A stretch of 64,000 bases of DNA from Metarhizium brunneum (taxonomy: Eukaryota > Ascomycota > Sordariomycetes > Hypocreales > Clavicipitaceae), in contig NC_089426.1 of the NCBI RefSeq assembly GCF_013426205.1, positions 2,666,001 to 2,730,000 of the forward strand, written 5' to 3'. The notes beneath the pieces are model-generated. The model was not told the origin of the DNA. It searched no databases and saw only the letters and a program-made list of their open reading frames with translations. The position numbers and the translations under genes were made by a program. Positions within the stretch are counted from its first letter, which is position 1; the number at the start of each line of letters is the position of its first letter. Positions 13,387-25,261 of this stretch are shown piece by piece.

Positions 13387-16300
13387 GGAGCCCCACAGCG
13401 GACCGGAAATCCTGCTTGCTCCAGTCTGGGCCAGTCTCCAGCGGCCTTGGGAGTACAGGTAGGTACCTGGTATGAAGAGGCATCAGGCATGAGACACTCT
13501 GTGCGCAAAATCGAGTTACCAGATTGCCTCATGGATACACGTTCCTGCGCCCCCAGAACCGGAAATCGGCGCGGAAGAAACATACGTACAATGTACGGAG
13601 TGAGTTCTCAGGCTCTTTCAAAGTGATTGCCATGACGGGATGGCAAGATGGGTGGTCACACCTGTGCAGGACAACTACCATGCTCGCCATGTGTCTTACG
13701 CTTGGCGCGTGGGGAGATGCAGTGGTCAGAGGTTGCACCAGAGGGAGCTAAGAGGCGCCAGCAGCAGACATAGACGGGGGCAGATTGGGCAGCTTGGGCA
13801 GGCACATGAGGGCCTCTGAGGGGTGGCATGTCCAGCGGACACGGAGTGTTGAGTTCTCCGGATGGGCCAAGGCCTCCACTGAGCCAGGCCGCTCCAGATG
13901 TCCATGTGGAGTCTGGTCTGGTCTGGTCGGTCCATGGCCAATCGTCCAACCACTCACTGTACGGAGTAGCTGCCGCTGCCGGCCGCGCTATCTTTGGAGA
14001 TTCTTTTTTTAGCTTTCGGCTCAGAGGCCTCTGAGGCTCCCCGAAGTCGTTGTCCGGCACTCGTGCTTGTGCGAGCGTCTTGTGGGAAATGCCAGGTACT
14101 GTTCCTTGAATGTAGTCAACTGCTCCCTATAATCAAGATAGTTCCCGCATGTGTCCACGCACCAGGCTTTCGAGCCACTCTGTTTGCCCCTTGCCACGCC
14201 ATTATTCATAGTCTTCAGTCGATACGACGTCAATGAAACATTGGAGCCATGTCCGTCTGACAGCAGTTGACTCTGTAACTTGGAAAAAACCAAATCGACG
14301 CATCTGGTGTTTTTTTTGTCCATGCGTCGTCATACAACACAATACAACACTCATCCACTCCTCCTCTGCTCCGTACGCACTCACCAGCTCTGTGGCAGTA
14401 TGTACTCCATCAGCTCGCCAATTCCCGATAGGCCTGTCGACGGCGTATGCAACCGACTCGTATGCGCGGCCAATGTAACCGCATGGACGTCTCGAACTGT
14501 TCCTTTCCAGATTTCAGGTCATCTCTTCTGCGTTGCTGCATTACAAGTCATGGATCTTACGTAGATGCCCGTATGCACCCACAGGGGCCGCCACGGAGTT
14601 TGGAGTTTCTGAACAGAGTCCCATGTCTCCGGAGTAATACTAGCACGCGCCAGATTGGGGGCCATGCCCCCGATGCCATCAACATTAACTGCTGCTTGCG
14701 TCGGCTGTGGGAGGAAAGTGAGACGCCTCTAAACTGTATTGGGTTCTGAAGGATTTGATATCCAGACCTGCAAGAACATGTTAATTGGTACTGCAATTTT
14801 TCATCAATTCGGACTCGGGCGAACCGTGCCGATTGAACTTGGCCTTGTAGTTGGTTCTGCCTGTAAATTTGGCAAAGTCCAGACAGACAGATGGGGCTAT
14901 CTAGTCGGCGGACGAGAAGCAAGAATCGCCTGCACACAGCAGACTCTTCGAGTTCACAGGCCGGCCTTACGGCGCAGGCGCAGGTACTGGGGCCATCCAG
15001 TGGCTCGTTCCCTGTCGGACGGGCCAGGCTGCCACGACAACTTCCATGAGCCAGCAGCCAGATTTCTGGGCCTGCAAAGTGGCCGTGGTCATTTGCCCGC
15101 AGAGCCTCATCGTCCAGGGGTATCGACAAAGGGGGTTCTGGAGTCCAAGAAGGGGGGCGCCGCAGGGACATGCTCCCATCTCCCGGGCAGGGTATTCCTG
15201 AGGGTTGAGGAGAGTGAGGCAATGAGGTAAACCTGCAAGGCTAACCGGGATACCCCCAGTCGGCGAAAGGTAAATTAGAGCCCGCCTCTGCAGGTCGGAG
15301 TGTCAACCATTTCAATCTTGCCATTCTGCACCCAATCAACCCCGCCGCAGAACCACCTCCACCGTTCAAGCTAACTGACGTTGGTAGCCGCAAGCGAGTG
15401 TGCATATGGCTAGGCCAAATTGGGAGAGGCCCCATCATGTCTCGTCGAGTCCAGATGTCCATTGTGTGTGAACAGCAAATCTCAACTTCGGAAACAGATT
15501 CGCCGCCGCCACGAGGTAAATTCCGCGCGCTGTGGCTCACCTGTGTCAAGCCGGGCCCCGATCCAGGCCTCTGGTTGGCCTGCCCTACGACTGCACCCAT
15601 GACCGAGTCAGGAGATAGTCGAAAGATTCCAAGATTAATAGTATTATGTAGTACGTCAGAGTTGGGCCTAGGCAAATAGCCTAAAAGTTTAAGTCATCAC
15701 ATAGTGAATATGACGATGGAGTGCGGAGTACGGAGTGCTCTGTGCCTTTTCATCAACATTACACAGCATGAACCGCAAGGCACAGGCATCTCTACTGCTG
15801 CCTCATGTTGCAACGCCCCAAGGAATAACATTGTCACAGGGGTGGTATTTTCATCTCTCCGTCTGGAGCTATTGGGTAAAGACTCTCCATCGGTGCATTC
15901 GTCGCCTGCATAATCATCTTGCTCACACTGGTGCGGGACAAGTCATCTAGTAGTAATTAAAAACAGAACTTTGACTTGCGGCGAGACAACATGTGACGGC
16001 TCAAAAACAGATGTCTGATGGGCTTTTGAGGTGGACCACGACACTGAAAACATGCCCCGGGATAACCCTGTACGCAATTACTACTCCAGATATGCCTTGG
16101 CAATTAAATGACCAACGGGGCGACTGCAGTCAGCAAATACCGGCCTTGATATTGCCTTTGGCAACGTTTGGAAAGTGGGATGAGGCCACCAAGCACTGAA
16201 CTCCTCTACTCCTGCCTGCTCAGTCATGCAATAATATACATACATACCTAGGTACGTAATACTGACTGCCCCATACTTTCAACTCCGTGCTCCTCCGTGC

Positions 16301-19300
16301 TCCGCTACTGGCAATCGTCAATCAATCCTGCCAAACCCGTTATGCATTGTTTGACCCGCGAGGCTGTCGGCGTGGAAATGCGCCCTCGCCAGCTCATCAG
16401 ACGAATCGCCTTGCGGGACACGAATTCCCCAACCTGGCATAGTCTCGATTGCCTCGTCTGTCGTCTAGTTGTGCAGATGCCGACTAGTCTCTTCTGGCCA
16501 AAATCGCCGCTCTCTCCGCCCTCTCCACTCTCCACACAGGGGGGGGGGGAAGTCCTGCGTCCTGCATGCGCGGGCAGTAACCAAACACCAAGAGCCTTTT
16601 TGGCAGGCCCAGTCGGCAGGTCCACCACGTCTTCTTGTCCTCTGGCACACCACCAGACACCAGACACCAGGCCAGCACAGCGCGCGATACTGCTGCCGCC
16701 ATCAATAACCCCCCTTCCCGAAGCAACGTGCTCTGCGAGTCAAGTATGGAGAGTGAGAACTGCCTGGCGGGCTGTGCGTGCGCCCGTCGGTTCCAAACTC
16801 GGGCTCGATGCCGCCATGCCAAACTATTGGGCCCTGCTCCAATGCAGTTGTTTCTTTTCCCTTACCGTCTTTGTCCACCGTTCGTGGCCAACAGGGATCC
16901 AGTCCTCGGGCAGGCAGACCATGGCTCAACGGAAACGAATTCCAATGTCTCGGCTCCCGCAGATTCATGCGCCAATCGTCTTTGGTGGCCGACGCAACGC
17001 TGAGATTCGCCGTACCGCGCTTCTCACTCTTCTCTTGTAACAGTTGCAATTTATTACGGGCGCGAGTGTTTCACGGCTCTGGAAATGAAAGTATTCGTCA
17101 GCAGCTAAGACCCGGTTCCTGACCTTGGAAAACCGAAATTGAGGAGCAAGAGATGCGCCCTGACCTCATAATACGACGCGTAACATTGTGCAGGACGGCT
17201 CCTGTCGGCCTCGCAACATTCAGTTTCTAATAGGAGTGGTTAACCTCTGTTATACCTAATAGCACAACCCGTTATACATTGAGGGGGCTCACCCCCTGAA
17301 CTAAATAGGACAAAGTAAAATGTTCCAGCGCAAACGCACGGCCCATATCGGGAGACTCGAGGCGCTCGCGACTGAATGGACCGAAGAAAGCGTAATGCGT
17401 CGTCCTAGGCCAACGCCAACGAAAGCACTGAACGTATCTACCTCCCTTGGTAGCACTCCGTTCTCTGGACGATACCTGGCGCCGGTCGGGGTACAGTACC
17501 ATTTCTTGATACACTTCCTGCTTGTTTAGACGGCCTCTAATTTAGAATGCAATGCACTGTTCACTCGTAGTTGAGGCCAAGAGTGGCATAGTTCAAGATT
17601 GCGGCCAAGGCCCGCAGCCCCGCGGGGCTTATCAGACATGGGAAGTAGGGTTAGGACCCGAAGTACTGGTTGAACACGGTGCTGCAATCTGTTTCTGTTG
17701 GCTTGACGAGCATCTGCCGTGCAATGCATCTGGTACTGAGTTGATGCGGGCTGCTTGGGCTTGGGCTTTCTACTATTGAAAGAAATTCTTCTGAGATGAG
17801 AGAATTATTCGGTGATTGACGACGTCCTGGTGCTGGCAACTGTCGGTTACTGTCTCGGTACTCCGTACTTGTCATCACAACCAGCCAGGGCCAGAGAGAC
17901 TGACAAAAAAACCAGTCCTGTGCAAATTTTTGAGTGGAACCCTTCTGTCTTGAGCGAATTATCCCTCAAGTGCTTCTGTTTACCTCCAATTTGGGTTTAT
18001 ACGGAGTAAAACACTTCTAGGGTCCTGCCTACAGATGTACATACAAGTACGTACTGCCATGATTTTAGGCTCGAGATGTCAGATACACATGCAGTTCACT
18101 CCGGACTAATACCCAGGTTGTTACATATGTCCGATGTGCCGGGTTGACGCTCCAAACCAGCCTGCCGATTGCCGCCGGCCCTTGGATGAGGAGAAGTGAG
18201 ATTATTTTTGCTCGTCAACGACTGAGTGGCTTGTCTAGTACCTCTTGTTTGATCACCATGATGTGACCTTCCCAAGCTCCAGACGAAGGCCCTGAGAATT
18301 GGTGATCCTTTGCAAATCAACCGTAAGCCCGCGACCCTAGGCTGTATGTATCGTTGAAGTTGAAATCACCCCAATGGTCTGAATTCAAGTCCCAAGTACT
18401 GAATCTAAGTCGGGGAAAAGGAGGTGGGAGGCCTGGAGCCACGAGCCACGAGCCGCCACAGTCTTGATTGCCTATGGCTGTTCGTTCCAGTTGAGAGGAA
18501 GATGTCAGGCAAACAGGGACCAGAGACACTGGATGCGAGACAGATACCGTCTGCTTGGTACGGGGTACATTCAGTCGGCCTCCAAACAGCAATCCGTACA
18601 AAAATCGGAGTCGAAGGACAGGTGGTAGTAGTAAGCTTGCTGTGTGTCTGAGACAGTCTGCCTACAGAAAGACGGCTTGTGGGGGACTTAGGGGGGGTTC
18701 AAAGACAAAGTATATCCTCTTGAGCTGTCGCAAGACCCGCGAGTCCCATCTAGGTTTAGCATGTCCGATACCCCTGGCATCATGTTGGTTTGCTGGCGAC
18801 TTGTCTCTGGAGTGTTGCTTCACGGTGTGGTTGTGTGTGTGTGAGTGTGGGAGTGTCATGCCGAGACCCCAGCAACCCCATCACCTCTGCAATGGGGTCG
18901 CCGCGCATCGCTTGGGTGGCCAGTCATGGGCTGTTCTGAGGTTGCTGGGTTGCTCGTTTCTCGGGACGATACTTTGGTTCTTGTACCAGATACACGACCC
19001 GTTGCAACGGTACCAGACCACATTGCTAACTTTGACGCTTACAGTACCAGGTCATTTGCCTTCGTTCTTGCCTGCCGACTTCCGCCCCTCCTTAATGAGG
19101 CCAGGTGAACGAGGTACCGGTACTTTTGGGTACACCAGAGGTCCATGACCTTTTCCGCCAGATGATCGTCGGGGACCGCCCAAATACGCCAGTGGCTCAA
19201 TCGATGGCTCCCACAAACCTTCATGAACTCTCGACCACACGCCCGCCCTGCGAACCACGCCCCAGGCACGCAAACGCCTTTTTTCTTCTTCCCTTTCCTG

Positions 19301-19600
19301 TCTTGCACACACGCCTCTCTGCCTGATCCTGGTCGACTCCAGTCCCAAGACGAGGCTCTTGATGAATACCGAAAAGCCCACCAGCCCGAGAGCCATGCTG
19401 CGCGGGCGGCATCATGATGGATGACCCTGTGCAATGAATTTTGTCTCTTCAATTTCTGCGGTGATGGAGCCTTCTTGACCACACCCCCCTGTCTCCCGGA
19501 TGAGGCTGGCGGAGTTCAACACCTCTGCCCTACTGGCCCTGTATCTCAACTTTGTGGAAAAAGTAGATCCTGTCCACCGGGCCCTGGTTTGGGCTGTCTA

Positions 19601-20230
19601 GTCTAGATGCAGGCCGTCTATATATCTACGTCCAAGCCCCCAACAACATCAAACGTTTGTTGTCAGCCTTCTCTACCAGATCAACTTTTGGTTGTCCCTC
19701 AACACCAATCAATCATCACGTAGAATTCTGTTGTCACATACCAGCCCTCTCTCATCCGGGTATTATTGTCGACACCGCACCATCACACCGAAACGCCCTA
19801 CGACACAACTGCTCTTGTTCGCCCTGTCGTTATCACACCTTCTCTACCACTTGTTCCCAGAATTGCTATTCCTTCACAGCATACAGCCAAGGCTACGACG
19901 AGGCGAAGCAGAAAGAACAATAGCGACCTGTCGAATTTTTGCCTCTACATACATCTAATACTTCGAAGTGTTCATTCTTGTCATCCTGCCAGGCTCGGCA
20001 ACCCCGCGAGACAAAGCCCTACCTGATTTATAACAGAAGAGGCCTTGGGGTGGAACGAGACTGTGCGGTTCTTTCGAGGTAAGAGCAAGACATATGAAGA
20101 GGGGAAAAAAAAAGCCCAGTCCTGAGCGAAGGCGTCTCAAAGAGAAATGTGAATAGGAAACCAGATGTGCGTATTGCTGACTCTAAAATGCCAGACTCGC
20201 CCCCCGCAATCTACAATCGTCACAAACACA
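19601..20230 (+). promoter_or_regulatory. Core promoter and 5' leader of the C2H2 factor
   Basis: A TATA-like stretch TCTATATATCTA (19617-19628) is followed by a long C/T/A-rich leader of the type usual in fungal 5' UTRs. An apparent 5'-UTR intron lies at 20079-20194: donor GTAAGA, branch-like GCTGACT, acceptor CCAG, 116 nt. It would remove an in-frame ATG at 20165 and an ATG at 20188 whose frame (20188-20247) overlaps the true start, leaving ATG 20231 as first start after this intron. The transcription start is inferred. Confidence 0.5.
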
Positions 20231-23228
20231 ATGGCCGCTTTGGCTGAGCAGCCCTACAACGGCCTGTTCGCACAACAGCAACGTACGGACGATTACACCA
20301 ATTATCCTGAACCCCCACAGAACGCCTTTGGATCTGCTTCTCCAATGACCGTTGGTGTCACGTACCCTCCTAGCACAACGTCAATGGGCTTTGAGCCCTC
20401 GCTATACGCCGAGACGCCGAACTACATTCTCAGGGGCCACACGTCTCCTGGTGTGTATCCAGAGGACGGTGACATAAGACTGTCGTCCTCTGGTCTGTCC
20501 TCTGGTTCCCTTCCCTCAGCGCCATCTTCAGCAGTCGGTTCACCACAGTCGAGCAACGGACACTTGGGTGTGACTGACTGGACCGGTCACACAATGAACA
20601 TGCAACCCAGCATCGTCGGGAGTGACTATATGGCCGCCCCCGAGTACTTTCATGGCTCTGGAGTGGAGGATTTCAGCAGCTTTGACTTTGGCGGACAGCC
20701 AAAATCTTTTGTTGGTAAGTAGTATGGCATTTTCTCGCCCTCTCTTGCGCCTTTGTCTCGCCCTTTCTCTTTCTTTGCATGGCCGTATTTTTCACCTCTT
20801 TGGCAAGCTTCAGTTGCTGCCGACTCCTTGCCCATTCCCACTATGTTTTGTGTCCTCGTCGTCTGCGCATCGCCCATCTGTCTGTCAGTCTGTTCGCCAA
20901 ATGATAGCCTTGGGGCTTGGTCGCAGCCGAGGCCAGATGGCAATGAACATCTCCCGTACGGGATACCCGCACACCTACCTCCGTGCCGGTGCTCACCTTC
21001 CAAGGGAAAAAGGTGCACATCATGATTGTTCCGTATCTTTCATACATACTGGACCTGTGGGCCGAATCATCATGGGTACTCGATGTTTGGGTTTGCCAGG
21101 GGGGCCCGCAGTTCAGCTTGCCATTGCGCGCCATGCCTGAGACAATTGGGTCGTGGCTCCGCCAGTGCGGGTGCCGACTTTTACAACACAACGGCCCAAC
21201 GGCGCTCCGACGCAGCGCGTCATCATTTCACGGGGCCCCGACGCACACCAGTTGTCTGCTGTGCTTTGCTTTGTCTGGACAGCCCGCTGTACGGAGCAGC
21301 GAGTGCATGCCGCTGCATCCATTGCTGCATAGTGGTGTGCCGTCGGTGTTGGTTGAGCAGCTCGGTCGAGGTGCACGAGTCGAGCGCTCCGGTCATCCCA
21401 AGTGCTGCTGGCCGATTGTGACGAGTCGCTGTGACCAGCTGCTGTGTCTCATCCAGCGAGAGCATGTGGCGCCCAGTAAGCGCAGTGGGTGTTCCTTGAA
21501 TGGTCGCTGGCGCCCCCCCACCAAAAAAAGGTGTTTCTCGTTTCTCGCACCTATTTGAGACCTCCGTACGTCAACGGTTGGTGGTTGCTACCCGTCTTGG
21601 GCGGCCTCTTGTCCTCGGCCAAAACCGCTGGCCACCTCACCCCGCCTCGGTTCACTTAACCCAACCTATGTTGTTACTATCTGGAACCCTCGAAAGACAC
21701 CTTTTACTTTTCCGGTTCATCCTTGATTGCATTGTTCTGTTTCAATTCTGCATCGTCATTCCGATCACGACGACAGTCGTAGCGGCAATTGACCATGTCG
21801 TCCGCGGCCACACTCACTGACGCTGTTCCCGTTGTCGCAGATCCTTCCCTCATCCACCCAGAAATCGCCCGCCCTCCGATGCCCATCTCGCCTTACGATG
21901 GCCACTTTCAACACGCTCAGGCACACCAATTCGTGCCCTCGCCCTCACTATCGTCGTCACCGCAGCCCAACATGGCTCGAACCGACAGCGCCTCGCCATT
22001 CCTCCACAATGGCCCCTTTGGTCCCAACTACACCACCCACAGCCCGTACGGTGCCCCCATTGACGCCAATGGCCGCCGTGTCAGCATGGCCAACTTCATT
22101 TCCCCGGTTGGCTCTGCCGACTTTAGCAGCGATGAAACCAAGGAGAAGCAAAGGTGCACCTATCCCGATTGCGGCAAGATATTCAAGGACCTCAAGGCGC
22201 ACATGCTCACTCACCAGAATGAGCGACCCGAGAAGTGTCCCATCCAGACCTGCGAATACCACATCAAGGGTTTTGCCCGCAAATACGACAAGAACCGCCA
22301 CACACTGACCCACTACAAGGGCACCATGGTTTGCGGTTTCTGCCCTGGCTCTGGGTCTCCTGCCGAAAAGTCGTTCAACCGAGCAGATGTCTTCAAGAGA
22401 CACCTGACCGCTGTTCATGGTGTTGAACAGACTCCCCCGAATAGCCGCAAGAAGACGCCAGCCGGCGTGGCCACTGGAAAGAAACTCACTGGCTACGCTC
22501 CCGATGCCACTGGAAAGTGTTCCACGTGTTCGCAAACCTTCTCCAATGCCCAGGACTTCTACGAGCATCTGGACGACTGTGTCCTTCGAATTGTGCAACA
22601 GGAGGATCCCGCAGAGGCCATCAATGCACAGCGATTGGCCGAGGTCGAGAACGACAAGATGGTCCACCATACCCTGGAAAAGAACAACCTCCCAACCACA
22701 ACACCGACTATACAGGCCTCCCTGCATGAGGACGAGGAGGATGATTTGGACATGGGCGAGGACGAGGATGCCGATGATGTTTCTTCCAAAGCCAACTCGT
22801 CGCCCTCAATAAAGAAAAAAGGTAACCCTGCCAACGGTGTGCAAAAATCCCGCGGGTTGACGCATTCTCGGGGAGGTGTTCCGACTGCTACCAAGACTCG
22901 TGGCCGCAAGAATCGTCGCGACTACCCATCATCCTGGGGCTTTGATAAGGGCCAAATGACGATGCGAAAGCGTATTATGGCTGTCTTTGATGGTCCCCGC
23001 AGATTGGCCAAGGACGACATGATGCTTTCGACCGATCATGAGGTTCGCATCAAACTGTCGGATGGCAAATCATATGTTACGGACCTTGATGTCCAAACGC
23101 TAAAGCGGGCTGAAGGCTTCCTTGGCGCCACAGACGATGAGAAAGGACCGTGGATTTCTGATGACCCCACGGAGGAACAACTGAAGGAAATGCATGAAAT
23201 GTTGAAGACGAGCAGTGCCCCCATTTAA
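20231..23228 (+). CDS. C2H2 zinc-finger transcription factor with four fingers
   Basis: Two coding exons, 20231-20714 and 21841-23228, are joined in frame (GTAAGT donor, GTCGCAG acceptor) to give 623 residues. The start at 20231 has a good context (CACAATGGCC). Residues 1 to about 255 are Ser/Pro/Tyr/Asn-rich, as in activation regions. Zinc ligands: finger 1 C267, C272, H282, H286; finger 2 C294, C299, H315, H319; finger 3 C326, C329, H349, H354; finger 4 C388, C391, H404, C408 (C2HC). An acidic stretch (about 455-480), a basic stretch and a conserved-looking C-terminal domain beginning with SWGFDKGQMTMRKRI follow. The protein should act in the nucleus on DNA. I recognise the type but not a named member, so no symbol is given. 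The intron of 1126 nt is far longer than the others here and contains a second in-frame start. Confidence 0.88.
21540..21840 (+). promoter_or_regulatory. Putative internal promoter and alternative first exon of the C2H2 factor
   Basis: The end of the 1126-nt intron is C/T-rich like a fungal 5' leader. It carries an ATG at 21795 in good context (GACCATGTCG) that is open and in frame straight through the splice acceptor at 21840 into exon 2. A transcript starting here would encode a 477-residue protein with a 15-residue alternative N-terminus beginning MSSAATLTD and with all four zinc fingers, but lacking the first 161 residues. No TATA box is evident. This is inference from sequence only. Confidence 0.4.
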
Positions 23229-25261
23229 TAGGTCCTTTGCTTGTCTAGAGCCATCATCTTCTCGTCTCCCCAGCACACGGAAGGGAGTTTGAGACCTTAC
23301 GAACTCGATTTGCTAGAGACTCATAACCATATTAGAAGGGGAGCATAGGAAGACGGCGCATGTGAAATTGACCTGGATTTAATGGGACATGGCTGGGTCG
23401 GATTGGTATTTTGCCATGCGGGTTCAATTTTCGGAGTTTTATGCACTTATTGATAATGTGCAGGTTTGTTTTTTTGTCTTCGCAGCCTCTCGGTTTGGGC
23501 ATGAATATGGACATTTGGTTGTTCTTAATTACGATGGATGACATGGATTGGAAACCCAGCTTCTGGAATCGTTCCGGCTTTGAGAGCGGTCCAAGGATTT
23601 TTTCCCTTTTTGCTCTTTTCGTTCTCGATACCCTGTGTTTTGTCCACTGTGGTGGTGTTTCCGGCGATTTAACAACGCCTCTTAGGATATTTCTTAATGG
23701 GACAAGAACTCTTCTCCCCAACTCGTGTGCCGCTGTTTGAACCATCGTGATGCGACGTGTCGTTTATTCACGAGGAGGAAGGACCAGGGCCTTTTCGCGA
23801 CGCCGATGTAAAGCACTTCGTCGTCAAAGCACTCGGCTTTGTGTTCGGGCGGCCCCCATTTCGCAGCGCGACTGACTGAGCGAGACGTCGATACGTCGGT
23901 CCAAAAACTCGTTCGTCACCCATGTAAATTAACTGTTGTGTGATGATACCAAAACAGGCACCACGGTTCTGCTCGGTCCGGATGTGGCCGTGGACGCTGC
24001 GAGTAGCATCGAGTCGAATAGCCACTTGTGGCATTGAACATTCGGTATATCCATCCTCAAGGGCAACGAGTCACCCCAACCTGAGGATTAGTTGACCTCC
24101 GCTCCGAGTGTCATTTTCCCAGAGTGACCATCAACCAAGGTCTGACACGAGGTGCTGGGTAGTGGTCGAGTGCTACACGGGCCGTGAGAAGATGAAGGGC
24201 TTCTTTAACCGCCAAGCGCTTGCACGAGTCGGCCTCAAGGTAGAGATGATACTGAGAGAGGGACTGTAGGTACTGTAGGGACTGTTCATCCGACAGGACA
24301 GGGGGGGAGGATATCACGACGCGGAAGCAGAGGCTTGTTGTAGCTGAGCTGCGGACGATAGACAGCAGGCCGTGGCAGGACGAGCGTGCTGTTCCGCAAA
24401 CAAGCAAAGCAAGTCATGTAGAATAAAATGAAAGAAAATCAAACAAATGAACAGATAAAGGCACATGTTCCGTACTCCCGCAACGCGGCTCCGGTCGGCA
24501 CCACCGCTCCCTTTATATCTTGGTCGTCTCGGCGCCGTCTCCCGACAGCAACTCCACGGAAACCAAGAGGAGCAAAGAAAGCCACAAGCCAACTCGATTG
24601 CCAGAGTTTGCCATCTTGTACATACGTGCTGTGGCTCTTGCCTGCCGACAGACAATGGCATCAACGGCCTCTGGTTATACGTCGAGGCATTCGATAGTTT
24701 GTTCAGCTCAAGCCACCGCCATGTCGTGGACGAGCCCGTCTTCTCAGCTGGGACGTCGGTCCCTTGGCAAAAGGCTCATGTCCCTGGCGCGGGCTTCGAG
24801 GCTATTGGCTCGCAAGGACGTCGGCGTGTGCTCCGTCGACGTCGTGGGGTCAAGGGAGGTTGCCATCAGCTGCCAGGCGAGATTTTGTGCGCCGGCGAGA
24901 GACAGCATCGCCCATGTCTCTGAGGCAGGGGAGCTGCTTCGCCTTCGTTGCTGAACGCGAGAAACCTTGGCTAACATCCGTGGTTTGGCCATGTAGGACA
25001 CGTCCATTGGGGTTTGTATCATACATTAGTCCCTGCTTCTAGAGTTAATTGGCCGAGCTGACCGAAGCTGAATCCCATTGCCGGGTGTGATGGCTGTGCC
25101 ACCACTTTGGACGGAAGCATATTGTCGAAACTATCAAGACTTTTTTTTTTTTTCAAACATCAGTAGCATCTTGTCAAGTGTCCATGTCTTTCTCATTATG
25201 TTACACACATGCGCGCTAAATGTACACTCCTTGCGTTGATATTCGGATAGACACCAAAGCG
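23229..25261. other. Convergent intergenic region
   Basis: About 2.0 kb between the 3' ends of the C2H2 factor (plus) and Vps3 (minus). It contains UTR-like sequence and a T tract at 25141-25153. A few open frames of up to 152 codons (24465-24923) overlap others on both strands and show no domain. I see no gene. Confidence 0.55.

Larger units (their letters stand above)
3784..19600. other. Very long gene-free region (about 15.8 kb)
   Basis: No frame here shows recognisable domains, conserved-looking exons with credible splice sites, or RNA-gene boxes. The longest open frames (for example 12275-12979 and 16297-17040 on plus, 14557-15222 on minus) overlap others on both strands and read as low-complexity Pro/Ser/Arg/Cys sequence, as expected by chance in about 50% GC DNA. 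The region holds simple repeats, AAGTACTTAAGTA palindrome clusters and many copies of a TACGGAGTA motif. It is not AT-rich RIP debris. It lies upstream of both hrd1 (minus) and the C2H2 factor (plus). The most plausible roles are an extended regulatory domain or non-coding transcription units, which is inference. Confidence 0.6.

Noticed and set aside
14557..15222. 221-codon minus-strand open frame
   Set aside because: No recognisable motif, and an equally long opposite-strand frame (14739-15230) covers part of it.
16297..17040. 247-codon plus-strand open frame
   Set aside because: Overlapped by comparable frames on both strands; Pro/Ser/Arg-rich composition with no domain, signal peptide or splice context; typical of chance frames in the non-coding 16-kb region.
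20165..20230. Upstream in-frame ATG as start of the C2H2 factor
   Set aside because: It lies within a convincing 5'-UTR intron (20079-20194) and has poorer context than ATG 20231.
3784..20230. Biosynthetic gene cluster or defence island in the long gap
   Set aside because: No large enzyme domains, NLR/HET domains or transporters could be read in any frame.
24465..24923. 152-codon open frame between the C2H2 factor and vps3
   Set aside because: Overlaps frames 24520-24954 (+) and 24744-25022 (-) of similar quality and has no recognisable domain.
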